A stretch of 64,000 bases of DNA from Oreohelix idahoensis (lineage: Eukaryota; Mollusca; Gastropoda; Stylommatophora; Oreohelicidae): positions 1 to 64,000 of the forward strand of contig JAMPIV010010569.1 in NCBI GenBank assembly GCA_024509875.1. The letters are read 5' to 3'. The position numbers and the translations under genes are program-made. The notes below the pieces were generated by a model that worked only from the letters and a program-made list of their open reading frames with translations, had not been told where the DNA came from and searched no databases. Within the stretch, counting starts at the first letter, position 1. Every line of letters begins with the position of its first letter. This document shows, piece after piece, positions 32,630 through 42,639 of this stretch.

Positions 32630-34345
32630 TTGATGACTCATCATAGTCATTCATCATTTCTTTTCTTTACTGGTCCTTATAAGGTTACTGATAAAATTTC
32701 AGACGTTGATTACGTCTTAGATATCAAGGGACACAGAAAGATATTCCATATTAATATGCTCAAGCAATTTCATACACGTCCTATACACTTACAGTCAATT
32801 TTTCATGAATTAGATGACAATACTGTATCTACTTGTCATTATTCTAATCTATCTGTTATACAGGAGGAAGAATCTTCTTTTCCTGAAGTGCAGATGCCTT
32901 TACCTGTACTTACTGTCCAATCTACTGAATCTTGGCGTGATGTGACCATTTCTTCTACGGTTACACCGCAACAGCATCAACGCGTTGCTGATCTTCTACA
33001 ATCTTTCCCAGATGTGTTAACTGATGTACCGGGTTGCACATCTGTAATTAGTCACGATATTATTCTGAACGATGATACACCAATTCGTGTTCATCCTTAT
33101 TCTGTACCTCTACATTTTCTGAGTAAGACATCTCAGGAACTCGAACAGATGATATCATTAGGTATTATTGAGACTAGTACATCTCCATTTTCTTCTCCTT
33201 TAGTCATTGTCCGGAAAAAGGACAACAACATACGTTTATGTGTTGACTATAGGAAACTTAATGCGCAGACAGTACCGGATAGCGAACAACATCCTGTCCT
33301 TGACGATTTACTTCCTCGTCTATCCAATGCTACACTTTTCACTAAAATTGACTTAACTAAAGGTTATTGGCAGATTCCACTAACCGAAAGAGCCAAATAC
33401 TACACAGCATTCTCAACTCCACGAGGTCTTTACCAGTGGAACGTGATGCCTTTTGGGCTAATGAATGCTCCAGCTACCTTTATTCGCATGATGCGAAAAA
33501 TTTTATCAGGTAGATCAGACATAATTACCTATATTGACGACATATGTTTGTTCAGTTCATCATTTGAGGAACATTTTTTGGGTCTTAAATCAGTTTTGGA
33601 AATATTGCGGGATAACCATTTAACCGCTAAACCAACTAAGATTCAAATAGCGTGTAATGAGATAACATTCCTGGGACACATTATTGGATCGGGACGTATC
33701 CAAACAATTCCCAGTACGGTTTCTAAAATATTAAATTTATCTGTTCCTCAAACGAAGAAACAGGTTAGGAGTCTGTTAGGTTTAATCCAATACTATAGCA
33801 GATTTGTACCTCACCTATCATCCATCACGGCTGTCCTGTCTTCGTTACTAAAGAAGAACATGCCTTTAAGGATAAATTGGACCGACGAATGTGACAAAAC
33901 TTTTCGCACTATCTTAAAAATATTTTCATGCCCACCTGTTTTAAGATTACCAGATGCTTCTAAAAAGTTTGTTCTACGTACAGATGCGAGTAATTACGGA
34001 CTCGGGGCATGTCTACTGCAATATCATGATGATGTCCTTCACCCCGTAATGTATATCTCACGCAAACTGAAACCTCCTGAAACGAAATATTCCACTGTGG
34101 ATCGAGAATTGCTCTCCGTAATCTGGGCAATTACAAAGTTGGAGAAATTTTTACTGGGATCACCATTCCTGATCCAGACTGATCAGAAATCAGTGGCAGC
34201 ATTACGTCGCTCAAATCATAAAAGTGCTAAACTTGCACGATTTGCTATTACGTTGCAACCCTACGAATTCGAGATACAGTCGATACCTGGAACTGAAAAC
34301 GTCATCGCCGACACGTTGTCCAGACATCCTACGGATTCTGAATGA
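32630..34345 (+). CDS. Integrase C-terminal GPY/F module, reverse transcriptase and RNase H
   Basis: 571 residues in a different frame from the RRM ORF. Residues about 14-45 (GPYKVTDKISDVDYVLDIKG, then HINMLKQFH) are the GPY/F module normally at the integrase C-terminus. It precedes reverse transcriptase, as in Gmr1-type elements. Reverse transcriptase: LCVDYRKLN, KIDLTKGYWQIPL, MPFGLMNAPATF, YIDDICLF (catalytic YIDD). RNase H: RTDASNYGLGACL, DRELLSVIWA, QTDQKSV, ending NVIADTLSRHP. The RNase H segment has TDQ where TDH is usual. The frame itself is intact. Confidence 0.88.
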   Translation: MMTHHSHSSFLFFTGPYKVTDKISDVDYVLDIKGHRKIFHINMLKQFHTRPIHLQSIFHELDDNTVSTCHYSNLSVIQEEESSFPEVQMPLPVLTVQSTESWRDVTISSTVTPQQHQRVADLLQSFPDVLTDVPGCTSVISHDIILNDDTPIRVHPYSVPLHFLSKTSQELEQMISLGIIETSTSPFSSPLVIVRKKDNNIRLCVDYRKLNAQTVPDSEQHPVLDDLLPRLSNATLFTKIDLTKGYWQIPLTERAKYYTAFSTPRGLYQWNVMPFGLMNAPATFIRMMRKILSGRSDIITYIDDICLFSSSFEEHFLGLKSVLEILRDNHLTAKPTKIQIACNEITFLGHIIGSGRIQTIPSTVSKILNLSVPQTKKQVRSLLGLIQYYSRFVPHLSSITAVLSSLLKKNMPLRINWTDECDKTFRTILKIFSCPPVLRLPDASKKFVLRTDASNYGLGACLLQYHDDVLHPVMYISRKLKPPETKYSTVDRELLSVIWAITKLEKFLLGSPFLIQTDQKSVAALRRSNHKSAKLARFAITLQPYEFEIQSIPGTENVIADTLSRHPTDSE

Positions 34346-35449
34346 ATTTTCAATTTCACGAAAAATTTTCTGACTAGTCAAGCATTACATTTGCAATAAA
34401 CAGTATTGATATCAAGTCAGAATATTCAACAATTCAGTTGGACTTCCTACCTAAATAAGGACATTTCGAAATAAACTATGGTGATCAAAATTATCAAGAT
34501 TACGGATCGTTTGAAGGTTTGAACTTCAATTCCACTTTGAGTATCACTCAAAATAAACAATCTCTGATGAAGAAGGGACAGATACTTTGATGACTTAGTC
34601 AATTAACTTTCAAATTTTAATAAAGGAACTAACAATGAATGGATCATCAAATCATAATTTGATAATATGAACCTTGTGTCTTAATGAATTTTTATACAAT
34701 TCAACAGGAGGTAACAACGATTGGATCTTCATGTCCCATATTATTAATTTTTTCTACATTAGTATATAATAGATAATAAAGTCAAAGTGTGATGAAATAA
34801 AAAAATAAATAAAATATACTAAGAAAAGATGAAACAAAAGAATATCACACCAACTAAACCTTTTAATTAGTGTAATTATCAAGGTAATGGATAATACATT
34901 ATGACATTTCATATATATAGTTAAAGTGTATGAATTTTTTTTCTGTTCTTTTGATTATGTCAATTTAATTAGGTGTCTATCCTTACACTTCATTTTCACA
35001 CACATTCTAATTTAATGTAGACTTTAATATTTGGTTTTAATTGTCCGTACTTCTCAATTTTATTTCTTTTACTCTCTTATACTATTTCTCATTTTCTTCA
35101 ATTAGATATTAATTAGTTAATACCATACGTACATACTATAATTAATTATTTTAATTTTAGTTAGTTAGAATAATTTTAATAACACCTCACATTATTAGTT
35201 AGTCTATACATACAACAAATTAATTAGTTAATTAATTAGTGACAGTAACATTTACTTGTTTAATATAAGTTATATGTATGATATGACGTTGATTTTATTA
35301 TAAGATATTACTGACATGACTGCGACACTGTTCTAGATAGAACATCGTAGTTCATACGTCGGGTTTTGTTAAATTTTTGATTAATATTGTTCAAAAAAAA
35401 AAAATCTATTTCATAGATTTTTTTTTTTGCCCCCGTCTGACAGGAAATC
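34346..35449. other. LTR-element 3' noncoding region with a hairpin
   Basis: 1.1 kb of AT-rich sequence between the RNase H stop and the 3' LTR. No second ORF. No good polypurine tract is seen next to the LTR (ACAGGAAATC). A hairpin lies at 35393-35428. Confidence 0.6.
35393..35428 (+). repeat. Perfect A/T hairpin before the 3' LTR
   Basis: Arms of 16 bp: an A run plus TCTAT (to 35409), a TTC loop, then ATAGA plus a T run (35413-35428). Confidence 0.9.
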
Positions 35450-36273
35450 TGTTACGGTGTTATTTTTAAATGATGGCGTCTGCTGGGGTTTACCCATGTG
35501 CAAACGTTTAGGGGTCATTAATATTTATAGAATATGTCGATATTTTACGGTATAGTGAACGCGAAATATATGCGGAGATGATGACGCATTCGCGTTGGGT
35601 AGGTCACGCCGGGTGACTTGGTTACTGGGCCTTTGTTACGTTATCCGTCAAGCATGAAGGTCGTGTCTTGTAATTCTTCCAAGGAATTAAGGCTGAGTAT
35701 ATAGCCTATATTTTATAGATGAATCGATGTAGACTTCAGGGTCAGTTCGGAAAATTAATCTAAGCATGAGATTAATTAAATTAAACTAATAATGGAAGAA
35801 GAATCGTATTGTGATTCAATTTGTAGATGTCAAGAACTCATGTGCTCATTTCTGGCTGTTGATTAAACAGCGCACGTATATAGCCACGATGTTCTTCTGA
35901 CACATTGTTTTGACACGGACGGACATGAATACTATGCATGTAATTTCCTAATGAACTATGTATGAACTATATCTGGATGTACCACAATGTGAACTGTTCT
36001 TCGTGCGTCAATTTGTATTAAATATTGGACTCAATCGAAGGCTTACCACATTCCTTTGATTACGTTTTGATTGCTTCAACTTTGCATTGTTGATGGTCCT
36101 TTGACCTGGTGAACTCTTTCTTGTAAAAGTTATAGAAATAAATGGATCAGTTCGTACGGAGCCGGGGTTTGCTTGGACACAAGTGGCGTAACGATAATTA
36201 AGCAAGCATCCCAACTGAACTTACAATAATAGAACAAAGGACCCTCCAACACCAGTAAACCACCCACGCAACA
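35450..36273 (+). repeat. 3' LTR, 824 bp
   Basis: Same start and end as the 5' LTR and near-identical throughout. Confidence 0.95.
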
Positions 36274-36278
36274 GAGAG

Positions 36279-36733
36279 GTCATGTCCAACACATTGATCA
36301 GTGTATGGAGATTGGGAGAGGTCATGTCCAGCACACTGATCAGTGTATGGAGATTGGGAGAGGTCATGTCCAGCACACTGATCAGTGTATGGAGATTGGG
36401 AGAGGTCATGTCCAGCACATAGATCAGTGTATGGAGATTGGGAGAGGTCATGTCCAGCACACAGATCAGTGTATGGAGATTGGGAGAGGTCATGTCCAGC
36501 ACATTGATCAGTGTATGGAGATTGGGAGACGTCATGTCCAGCACACAGATCAGTGTATGGAGATTGGGAGAGGTCATGTCCAGCACATTGATCAATGTAT
36601 GGAGATTGGGAGAGGTCATGTCCAGCACATTGATCAGTGTATGGAGATTGGGAGAGGTCATGTCCAGCACATAGATCAGTGTATGGAGATTGGGAGAGGT
36701 CATATCCAGCACATAGATCAGTGTGTATGCAGC
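36279..36733 (+). repeat. 42-bp minisatellite, right part
   Basis: The first 17 bp complete the unit interrupted at 27285. Ten further full units start at 36296 and every 42 bp to 36674, followed by a partial one. With the left part this makes 16 full units. Confidence 0.97.
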
Positions 36734-37130
36734 TAGGATGTCAGGACACGGAGAACAAAAACAATCACAAGCTACATAATTTCATGGATGGGTGCTTGTG
36801 TAGAGTAGAAGAATGGAAATGGTGTGACAAGATCACTAGAGTGGAACTGATTACAAGAGCCAGACAAGAGCCAGTGGAACAAGAGGTGAGAAGACACAAG
36901 CGATGGATAAGTCACAAGCGATGGATAGGACACACATTGAGGAAACTTGTCGATAGCCGTCTTTGTTCCAGAATCCCCACTGGTAAAAGAAGTAGAGGCG
37001 AACCAAAGAGCACATAGGGAAGAGAACTGGAGACAGAAGGAAGATGGGGAAAACATGCAAAGACTTTGAGCTGATGGCACGCGATAGAACTTGGTATGTA
37101 TTTGTTGAACTAAAGGTATTGATTCATTGA
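36733..37130 (+). pseudogene. LINE C-terminal remnant beyond the minisatellite
   Basis: Frame has DKITRVELITRARQEPVEQE, WIGHTLRKLVDSR, IPTGKRSRGEPKST then a stop. More C-terminal-like codons and a tail GGTATTGATTCATTGATTG follow. It continues the fragment at 26893-27050. Confidence 0.75.
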
Positions 37131-37220
37131 TTGAATGAAGCAGACAGCTCTATGTCATTGCTGGAGGTAACTAAGGAGACGGAGAAAGAATACGGCTACG
37201 GCACCCTCAGGCACTCATAA

Positions 37221-37290
37221 GGGATGACTAATATGAGGTGTAGGGGATGACTAATATGAGGTGTATGGGGATGACTAATATGAGGTGTAT
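37221..37290 (+). repeat. 22-24-bp tandem repeat, 3 units
   Basis: GGGATGACTAATATGAGGTG TA, with one to two extra bases in units 2 and 3. Confidence 0.95.
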
Positions 37291-37309
37291 GGGGCTACAT
37301 CACCACTTA

Positions 37310-37445
37310 AAGCAAACTGCTACAGAAACCACGCCTGCAAGAACACGTAAATATTTCATAGCTGGCTTCCTGCAGGGAGACCGTCAGTAGTGGGAGGAGA
37401 GGGTAGTTGTTTCATGCTCTGTATGCAGCAAAAAGGGAAATGATG
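37310..37445 (+). repeat. Dispersed repeat F, diverged copy
   Basis: ACAGAAACCACGCCTGCAAG at the left and TCATGCTCTGTATGCAGCAA at the right match the other F copies. Confidence 0.45.
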
Positions 37446-37884
37446 ATAATAGTGTAAATATTCACTATCATCAACTGGTACATCATAGAAAAACCAAGAG
37501 GCGTAGACAGTATCAGCAAATGACAGACTTATTTGTTTCCAGCTCTGAAGGAATATTGTTCCACACTAAGCAATTAACACATTGCCATCAACGCCTTCTT
37601 TAACAATAATATTCCTGAGGCTTATCTGAGGTTGTTACCCTCAAATTGTATGTGTCATCAGTTATAAAACTGAAGCAGTAGAAAGACAAATGTCTTTTAA
37701 ATATTGTGAATATTCTGCAATCAACAATATTAAGTGAGAATTTTATGTCAATGAAAGCAAGATAACTTTAAAAAAACTAAAAGAAAATAAGGGAACAGAA
37801 AGTGTGACGTGTTTTAGACGGTTCTCATGTGATGAATTTAAAAAATCACACTGTGGATGGTTTTAAGTTAGAATAAATCACCAA

Positions 37885-38306
37885 ATGTTGAGGTGCTGTC
37901 ACGTGCTGGCCTTCAAATCATGTATACACTTCTTAGACAGCGCAGACTATGCTGGCTTGGCCATGTCTGCCACATGGAAGGTGGTCGCATCCCCAAAGAT
38001 ATTTTCTACGAGCAACTGGCAAAAGGAGAGTCGGGTGACTGCATCTGAGATTCAAAGATAAGTGCAAGAGTGACATGAAGGCATTGGACATAAATCCAAC
38101 AGCCTGGGAAGATGAAGCTGCCAACAGCACCAAGTGGTGATGCTCCCAACGGCACCACCTAAGATTGGATAAAACGAAGCTCTTATAACAAGCAGAAGAA
38201 AACAGAACACACTGAAAGGAACACCAGGCTAAAAAAACAGCTGAGGGCGATCACCTCAGGGGCACATTCCCAGTCAGTTATGACTGATGGGGGCTACTAC
38301 CACCAC
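37885..38306 (+). mobile_element. 5'-truncated LINE, 422 bp
   Basis: Perfect 11-bp target duplication TAAATCACCAA (37874-37884, 38307-38317). Coding remnant VLSRAGLQIMYTLLRQRRLC, WLGHVCHMEGGRIPKDIF, then decay. The 3' end is AGTCAGTTATGACTGATGGG with a CTACTACCACCAC tail. The same 3' end recurs in the 34-bp insert at 42472-42505. Confidence 0.88.
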
Positions 38307-38389
38307 TAAATCACCAAGAGCTAATGCTCAGTGTAGTGGATCAAAGACAAGTTCAAATAAACCTAGCCCATTTAAGGACTTCTCTGTCC

Positions 38390-38666
38390 ATCACCCTTCA
38401 GTTCCCTGTGAAGCATAGGCCTTCACCAATCTCATACCAAGCTGTCCTATCCTGTGCTACCCGCCAAAGAAATTGTTGTCAAGCATTACTTACTTACTTA
38501 GTCATTCCTCTTCTACCCTGGGGTGTAGAGGTTTGCCAAAGAGAATGCCTTACTACCCTATCAGCTGTATTCCTCCTGGCCTGGTTCAAATCTAGTCCTC
38601 GGTCCTTCAGAGATTGTCTAATGTTATCCTTCCAGCAAACTCTGGGCTGTCCTGGAGGTAAGAATA
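38390..38666 (-). pseudogene. Two LINE C-terminal remnants
   Basis: Minus-strand reading gives RVCWKDNIRQSLKDRGLDLN and LWQTSTPQG near 38660-38515, and AQDRTAWYEIGEGLCFTGN before a stop near 38455-38390. Two different LINE tails, probably one inserted in the other. Confidence 0.6.
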
Positions 38667-39149
38667 GACAGATTTAGGGAACTGCATGATGTAGCCAAAC
38701 AGTATTTAACAAGAACAAAAGTCAATATATAGAAATTGGGAAGGTGAAGGTCTGATGATGTTCTTACAATACATGACTTATGGAGTGAAAGTCAATTAAA
38801 TATCTAACTGGAAACACCAGGCCTTTATTCCTCTCCCCCTGAATATTATTTTTGTTTGGTTTTCTTTTTTTTAATATTGGTAATTTTGATTAGCCCTATT
38901 TACAATGATTTGACAGATGTGATGCCACTTTCCCGTATCGGTAGTTATTCATATTATTTGGAATTGGAATTCATATTATTTGGAATTTCTTTGTCTTTTG
39001 TCCTCGTAAGACGAATCACCTTTTTTCGATTTTTTTTCAAACCCATCCTCCGGAATTGAAAACAATATATATCCTAATTATAACCCATCAGAGGTTGAAC
39101 GGTACATTTTTCATCATTAAATTTAAAAAAAAAAAGGTCTGGATATCTG
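38667..39149. other. No gene seen
   Basis: AT-rich spacer. Confidence 0.4.
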
Positions 39150-39255
39150 GCTCTTGGTTTCTTATATTAGTCAATGGCAGCCGATCTTCTCTCATTCTGC
39201 AGACATGGCCAAATCTTCGTAATTGGGACTGCTCCACTCGGGTCTGCAGGGGCTG
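39150..39255 (-). pseudogene. LINE fragment
   Basis: Minus strand encodes QSQLRRFGHVCRMREDRLPL, the conserved GHV segment after reverse transcriptase. Too short to classify. Confidence 0.6.
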
Positions 39256-39823
39256 GGCTTTGAGGCCATGACATAAATGTGATATAGCATTTCATGTAAT
39301 ACAACAGCAGTTATTTCTCTTTATTTAGACCTTTGTTTCATATAAATTAGTTGGATAAGTGACAAATAAACATTTAAAAATAGAAGTGACTTTCCAATGA
39401 CCCTGTAATGATGACAGAAATGTGTGAGTTTCCAGGTTTAAATTTAACTTTTATATTTAACCAATTGTATTCAGTAGAAAGACAGTGAAGATCAGCTAGA
39501 CAAAAGCATATGACGCATCAACAAATAAATAACAGAAGTTACTGATTGCAAGCAAAACTGCATTTTTTTTTTTTAACAGACGATATCAGGCAGAAAAAAA
39601 ATATTTTAAGACAGACAAAGTGGTATGTATGTAGACTTCCCAAGTGTTGCAGTAAATATTCTATTGTAAAAACTAAAATATATTATCTCTTATTTTTGTC
39701 TATCACCCTAGTACTCTTTGTCTGTGAAATGGTGGCAACAATTAAATAAAGTCAAAAATAAAACCATTATCAATACTTTCAATTCTCTGTGAAACAAGAC
39801 TGCAGTCTCTGCTCACCACCTAT

Positions 39824-40126
39824 TTCTTCTTCCTTGTTCGTCCTGAAAAGGACGTTGGTTGCGTTGTGTCCGTTTACAGCGAAGCTGCGGTATTTGCGCC
39901 TTTCGGCCGACACATCCGACTTCCGCACAGCATTTTTTGGGACCGGGTTTGCCTTCCCTCTTTGATCCCTACTCCTCAGCCAGACTGCAGTGATGCAGCC
40001 TGTTTCCAGGACCACCACGTGGAGGTGGAGTAGGGTCTTGGTCAGCTCTGGTTCGCTGACCCTGATGTAGGCAGTCAAGCTATGGGTCGCTTACTGCATT
40101 CCTCACTTTTGATGTGTCTTGGGTCC
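39824..40126 (-). mobile_element. 303-bp retroposon (R303), copy 1
   Basis: Perfect 10-bp target duplication CACCACCTAT (39814-39823, 40127-40136). In element orientation it starts GGGACCCAAG and ends CAGGACGAACAAGGAAGAAG. The copy at 47999-48301 has the same length and termini. No clear polymerase III boxes. Confidence 0.9.
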
Positions 40127-40344
40127 CACCACCTATTTATATTTTGGGCTATCTTCTTAATGCTTTGGCTTTTTCAACTCTCTTCTCCATGTTCTCATTG
40201 GCCTCCCCATTCTTCCCTATCATTGTAGGTTCCAGTGTAGGGCAACTTTAAACTGTTGTCTGTAGGTGTGGGGGATATATTTTAAATCAACAAACAAACA
40301 AAAATACATTTACTGTTACAATTACAGAGTAAGTACCATGTGCT

Positions 40345-40690
40345 TCAACAACCAGAAGATCACTAGACTGAAATGGTATGACAAGATCACCGATGGAGAA
40401 CTCATGGAAAGAACCCCACATATATCAGTGGAAAAATAAGCCAGGAAAAGACACTGGCATTGATAGGACAAACAGAGAAAACCAACTGAAAGTATTACAA
40501 GGCAGTCCTTATTCTGGAATCCCCAGGGTAAGAGAGAGAGAGGGGGGTGAAATGAAAATACATCCACACATGAAGAGGAAAAGCAGATACAGAAAAACTT
40601 TGAATGGATGGCACAAAACAGGAATGATTAGCAAGCATTTACTAAAGGTTTATGCTCCACTGGGAGCTGAAGGGTAATGAATGAATGATT
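40345..40690 (+). pseudogene. LINE C-terminal and tail remnant
   Basis: Reads WYDKITDGELMERT, TESITRQSLFWNPQGKRERE, then decay and the tail TTTATGCTCCACTGGGAGCT GAAGGGTAATGAATGAATG. Same general LINE family as 14.5 and 36.8 kb. Confidence 0.7.
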
Positions 40691-40806
40691 GTGACAGCCT
40701 ACAAGTAAAAAGTCTAACAAGATGGCAACAAAGCAAATGCAGAGGGCAGCTACCAGAACTCATTAAGCTTAAATCATGTGCAAGAAATTATACACCAACT
40801 CATGAC

Positions 40807-40874
40807 CCATCACAATGGACAGCTACATACTTATCCTGTCTACAGGATAAGTACGTAGCTGTCCATTGTGATGG
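40807..40874. repeat. Near-perfect 32-bp palindrome with 4-bp loop
   Basis: Arms 40807-40838 and 40843-40874 (CCATCACAATGGACAGCTAC... and its complement) pair at 31 of 32 positions around TCTA. Confidence 0.97.
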
Positions 40875-41324
40875 ACACAATGCTACAGGATTTATAAACA
40901 GCTGCTCTTTTCAAAAAGAATAATGAAAAATGGCCAACTAGGTGCGCTGATCGCTGCGACCTAGCGTCGTGTATCACCAGGGGGTTTCTATTGTGCCCGT
41001 GTCAGTTAAATGCGCAAGTAGTTATATTGATTTTGTTTTTAATCAGAGCTAATCCTTTATATGTTGTTGTTCAAGTGCTACAGGCCTTCTGCCTGAGATG
41101 GAGATTCTTGACTTTTGCTAATTTTTGACATGATCGTTTACTTACGTATACACAAAATAGTGAGTTATATCCAAAAGAAAAAAATAACTACTGATCTTCA
41201 TAATCTCCAAGACGAAACTCGAATCTGGCTTGCCTAACACAGCACAATGAATACCTAGCAAATCTCTACCTTTTCTCGCATTTTCCCCCCTCTTATACAG
41301 CTCCTTCTTTTTCCCCCCATTTTC
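40875..41324. other. No gene seen
   Basis: Mixed spacer; no features recognised. Confidence 0.4.
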
Positions 41325-41420
41325 CACACGTCTCGCTCATTTTACACACGTCTCTCTGTTTTCGACATTTTGCACACGTCTTTCAGTTTTTTTCGACATT
41401 TTTCACACGCCTCTTTTTTT
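41325..41420. repeat. Imperfect tandem repeat around CACACGTCTC
   Basis: Four diverged units of about 20-30 bp built on TTTT-CACACGTCT-...-TTTTCGACA. Confidence 0.75.
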
Positions 41421-41821
41421 CACCTTAACAATTGGAACCCAAGATCACAACTCTCACTTCACACTTTCCCGCGCATAACACCCATTCATTATTGTTCTCT
41501 GGGACTACACTATGTTGTCCTCTCAGAGCCGTGACTGCTAACTGAACTTTTAATGATACTGCGTTTTGTGCGAAAACGCCGTATCTGCTTTTTATGTCTG
41601 TCATTATTATATGTAGCATTATAGCATAGCACGTATAAATGCTAGTGTAGGCCAGCCGGTCACACAATAATCATTTTTTTTCTTTTGGAGGAACAAAACT
41701 CATAATACACTGGTTTTGATTGAATATCTAACATGATCACTTGTCTGAATTTATGTTGTTATTTTATCTCAAAGTGTTGAACAAAAATTCATGTAATAAA
41801 TGCTATTAATTACATTTATAT
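41421..41821. other. No gene seen
   Basis: AT-rich spacer. Confidence 0.4.
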
Positions 41822-41833
41822 AACTGCAGAGTA

Positions 41834-42040
41834 CCAACGGGCTGATCACCCGTTTGCCAGTCACTTCGATTACGGAAACAACAGCAAATGGATTGATTTG
41901 CCGTTGCCCTAAAGACGCCAATAGGTGTGATGGGAAACAATGGCAAAGAAAACCTATCTGCTGTTGCCCTAAGACGCCACTAGGCGTAATGGCCACTGAC
42001 TGCTTTGACGGTCGGTGGCTAAGGACGGAAGAAGAAGAAG
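41834..42040 (+). mobile_element. 207-bp retroposon carrying a LINE 3' end
   Basis: Perfect 12-bp target duplication AACTGCAGAGTA (41822-41833, 42041-42052). The last about 80 bp (GACGCCACTAGGCG...GGTCGGTGGCTAAGGA) match the C-terminal codons and 3' UTR of the LINE at 9704-11589. The tail is GGAAGAAGAAGAAG. The first about 120 bp are not part of that LINE copy and include a diverged repeat of GTTGCCCTAAGACGCCA. Confidence 0.85.
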
Positions 42041-42052
42041 AACTGCAGAGTA

Positions 42053-42442
42053 TTGTTGCACTCATACTTTGATGTAAAAATTACGTTGTGACCAGTTATT
42101 ATACACTCTTATTATTAGAATTCACTTTACCTATCCTTACATCTACACCTAATCTTCCAATATACCTTGTATTCTAATCCTCGACTATACGTCAGGAAGG
42201 GGGGCATCGTTGAGCCTGTCTGTAAGACATAATTGTCGGATCTGATCTATTTTGAATTTCAGTGGTCTCAGATAATTCAGGACAACAGTGGCAGAGATAA
42301 AGATCTGGAGCAGACATCTATTCCTCATTACCTGTGCCCATCGCTTTCTCTAAGTGCTATTTCACAGTTTCTGCCAGGCTGTTTCTTACTCCTTTCACGA
42401 GCCTAAACTTCCATTTAGTTCTGGAGAACTATTGAGTTATCT
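42053..42442. other. No gene seen
   Basis: Spacer. Confidence 0.4.
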
Positions 42443-42471
42443 GTTATTACCTACTACACATAAGAGACTAT

Positions 42472-42505
42472 AATAATAATAGCCCCTTCAGTCATAACTG
42501 ACTAT
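42472..42505 (-). mobile_element. 34-bp LINE 3'-end insertion
   Basis: Reverse complement AGTCAGTTATGACTGAAGGG GCTATTATTATT matches the 3' terminus of the LINE at 37885-38306. A 29-bp direct repeat with two mismatches (42443-42471, 42506-42534) flanks it, fitting target-primed insertion with extreme 5' truncation. Confidence 0.8.
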
Positions 42506-42639
42506 GTTATTATCTACTACATATAAGAGACTATTAGTTACTTATCTCACCTTCGCCACAAATAGCGAACAAATCGCGAAAGATATTTAAACATGCCACA
42601 ATAATGTCACAGCCGCTGACTTGAATGACAAGTTGGATT

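Larger units (their letters stand above)
27286..36273 (+). mobile_element. Ty3/gypsy-type LTR retrotransposon, Gmr1-like order, no integrase core
   Basis: A 5-bp target duplication GAGAG (27281-27285, 36274-36278) flanks LTRs of 826 and 824 bp that start TGTTAC and end GCAACA. Removing element plus one GAGAG rejoins a minisatellite unit to exactly 42 bp. Internal order: leader with a SINE, Gag and protease start, a linker, an ORF with an RRM domain, then the integrase C-terminal GPY/F module, reverse transcriptase and RNase H. A possible primer binding site (TGGTGGCCATTG) begins at 28113. Two in-frame stops (31612, 31735) and the missing integrase core make it non-autonomous as it stands. Confidence 0.92.

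Noticed and set aside
36221..36736. Long ORFs of 126-163 codons on both strands with 14-residue repeats
   Set aside because: All are frames of the 42-bp minisatellite. Only the frame with ISVWRLGEVMSSTQ relates to the flanking LINE.
39779..40078. 99-codon ORF as a small protein gene
   Set aside because: It lies wholly within retroposon R303 and its second copy does not preserve the frame.
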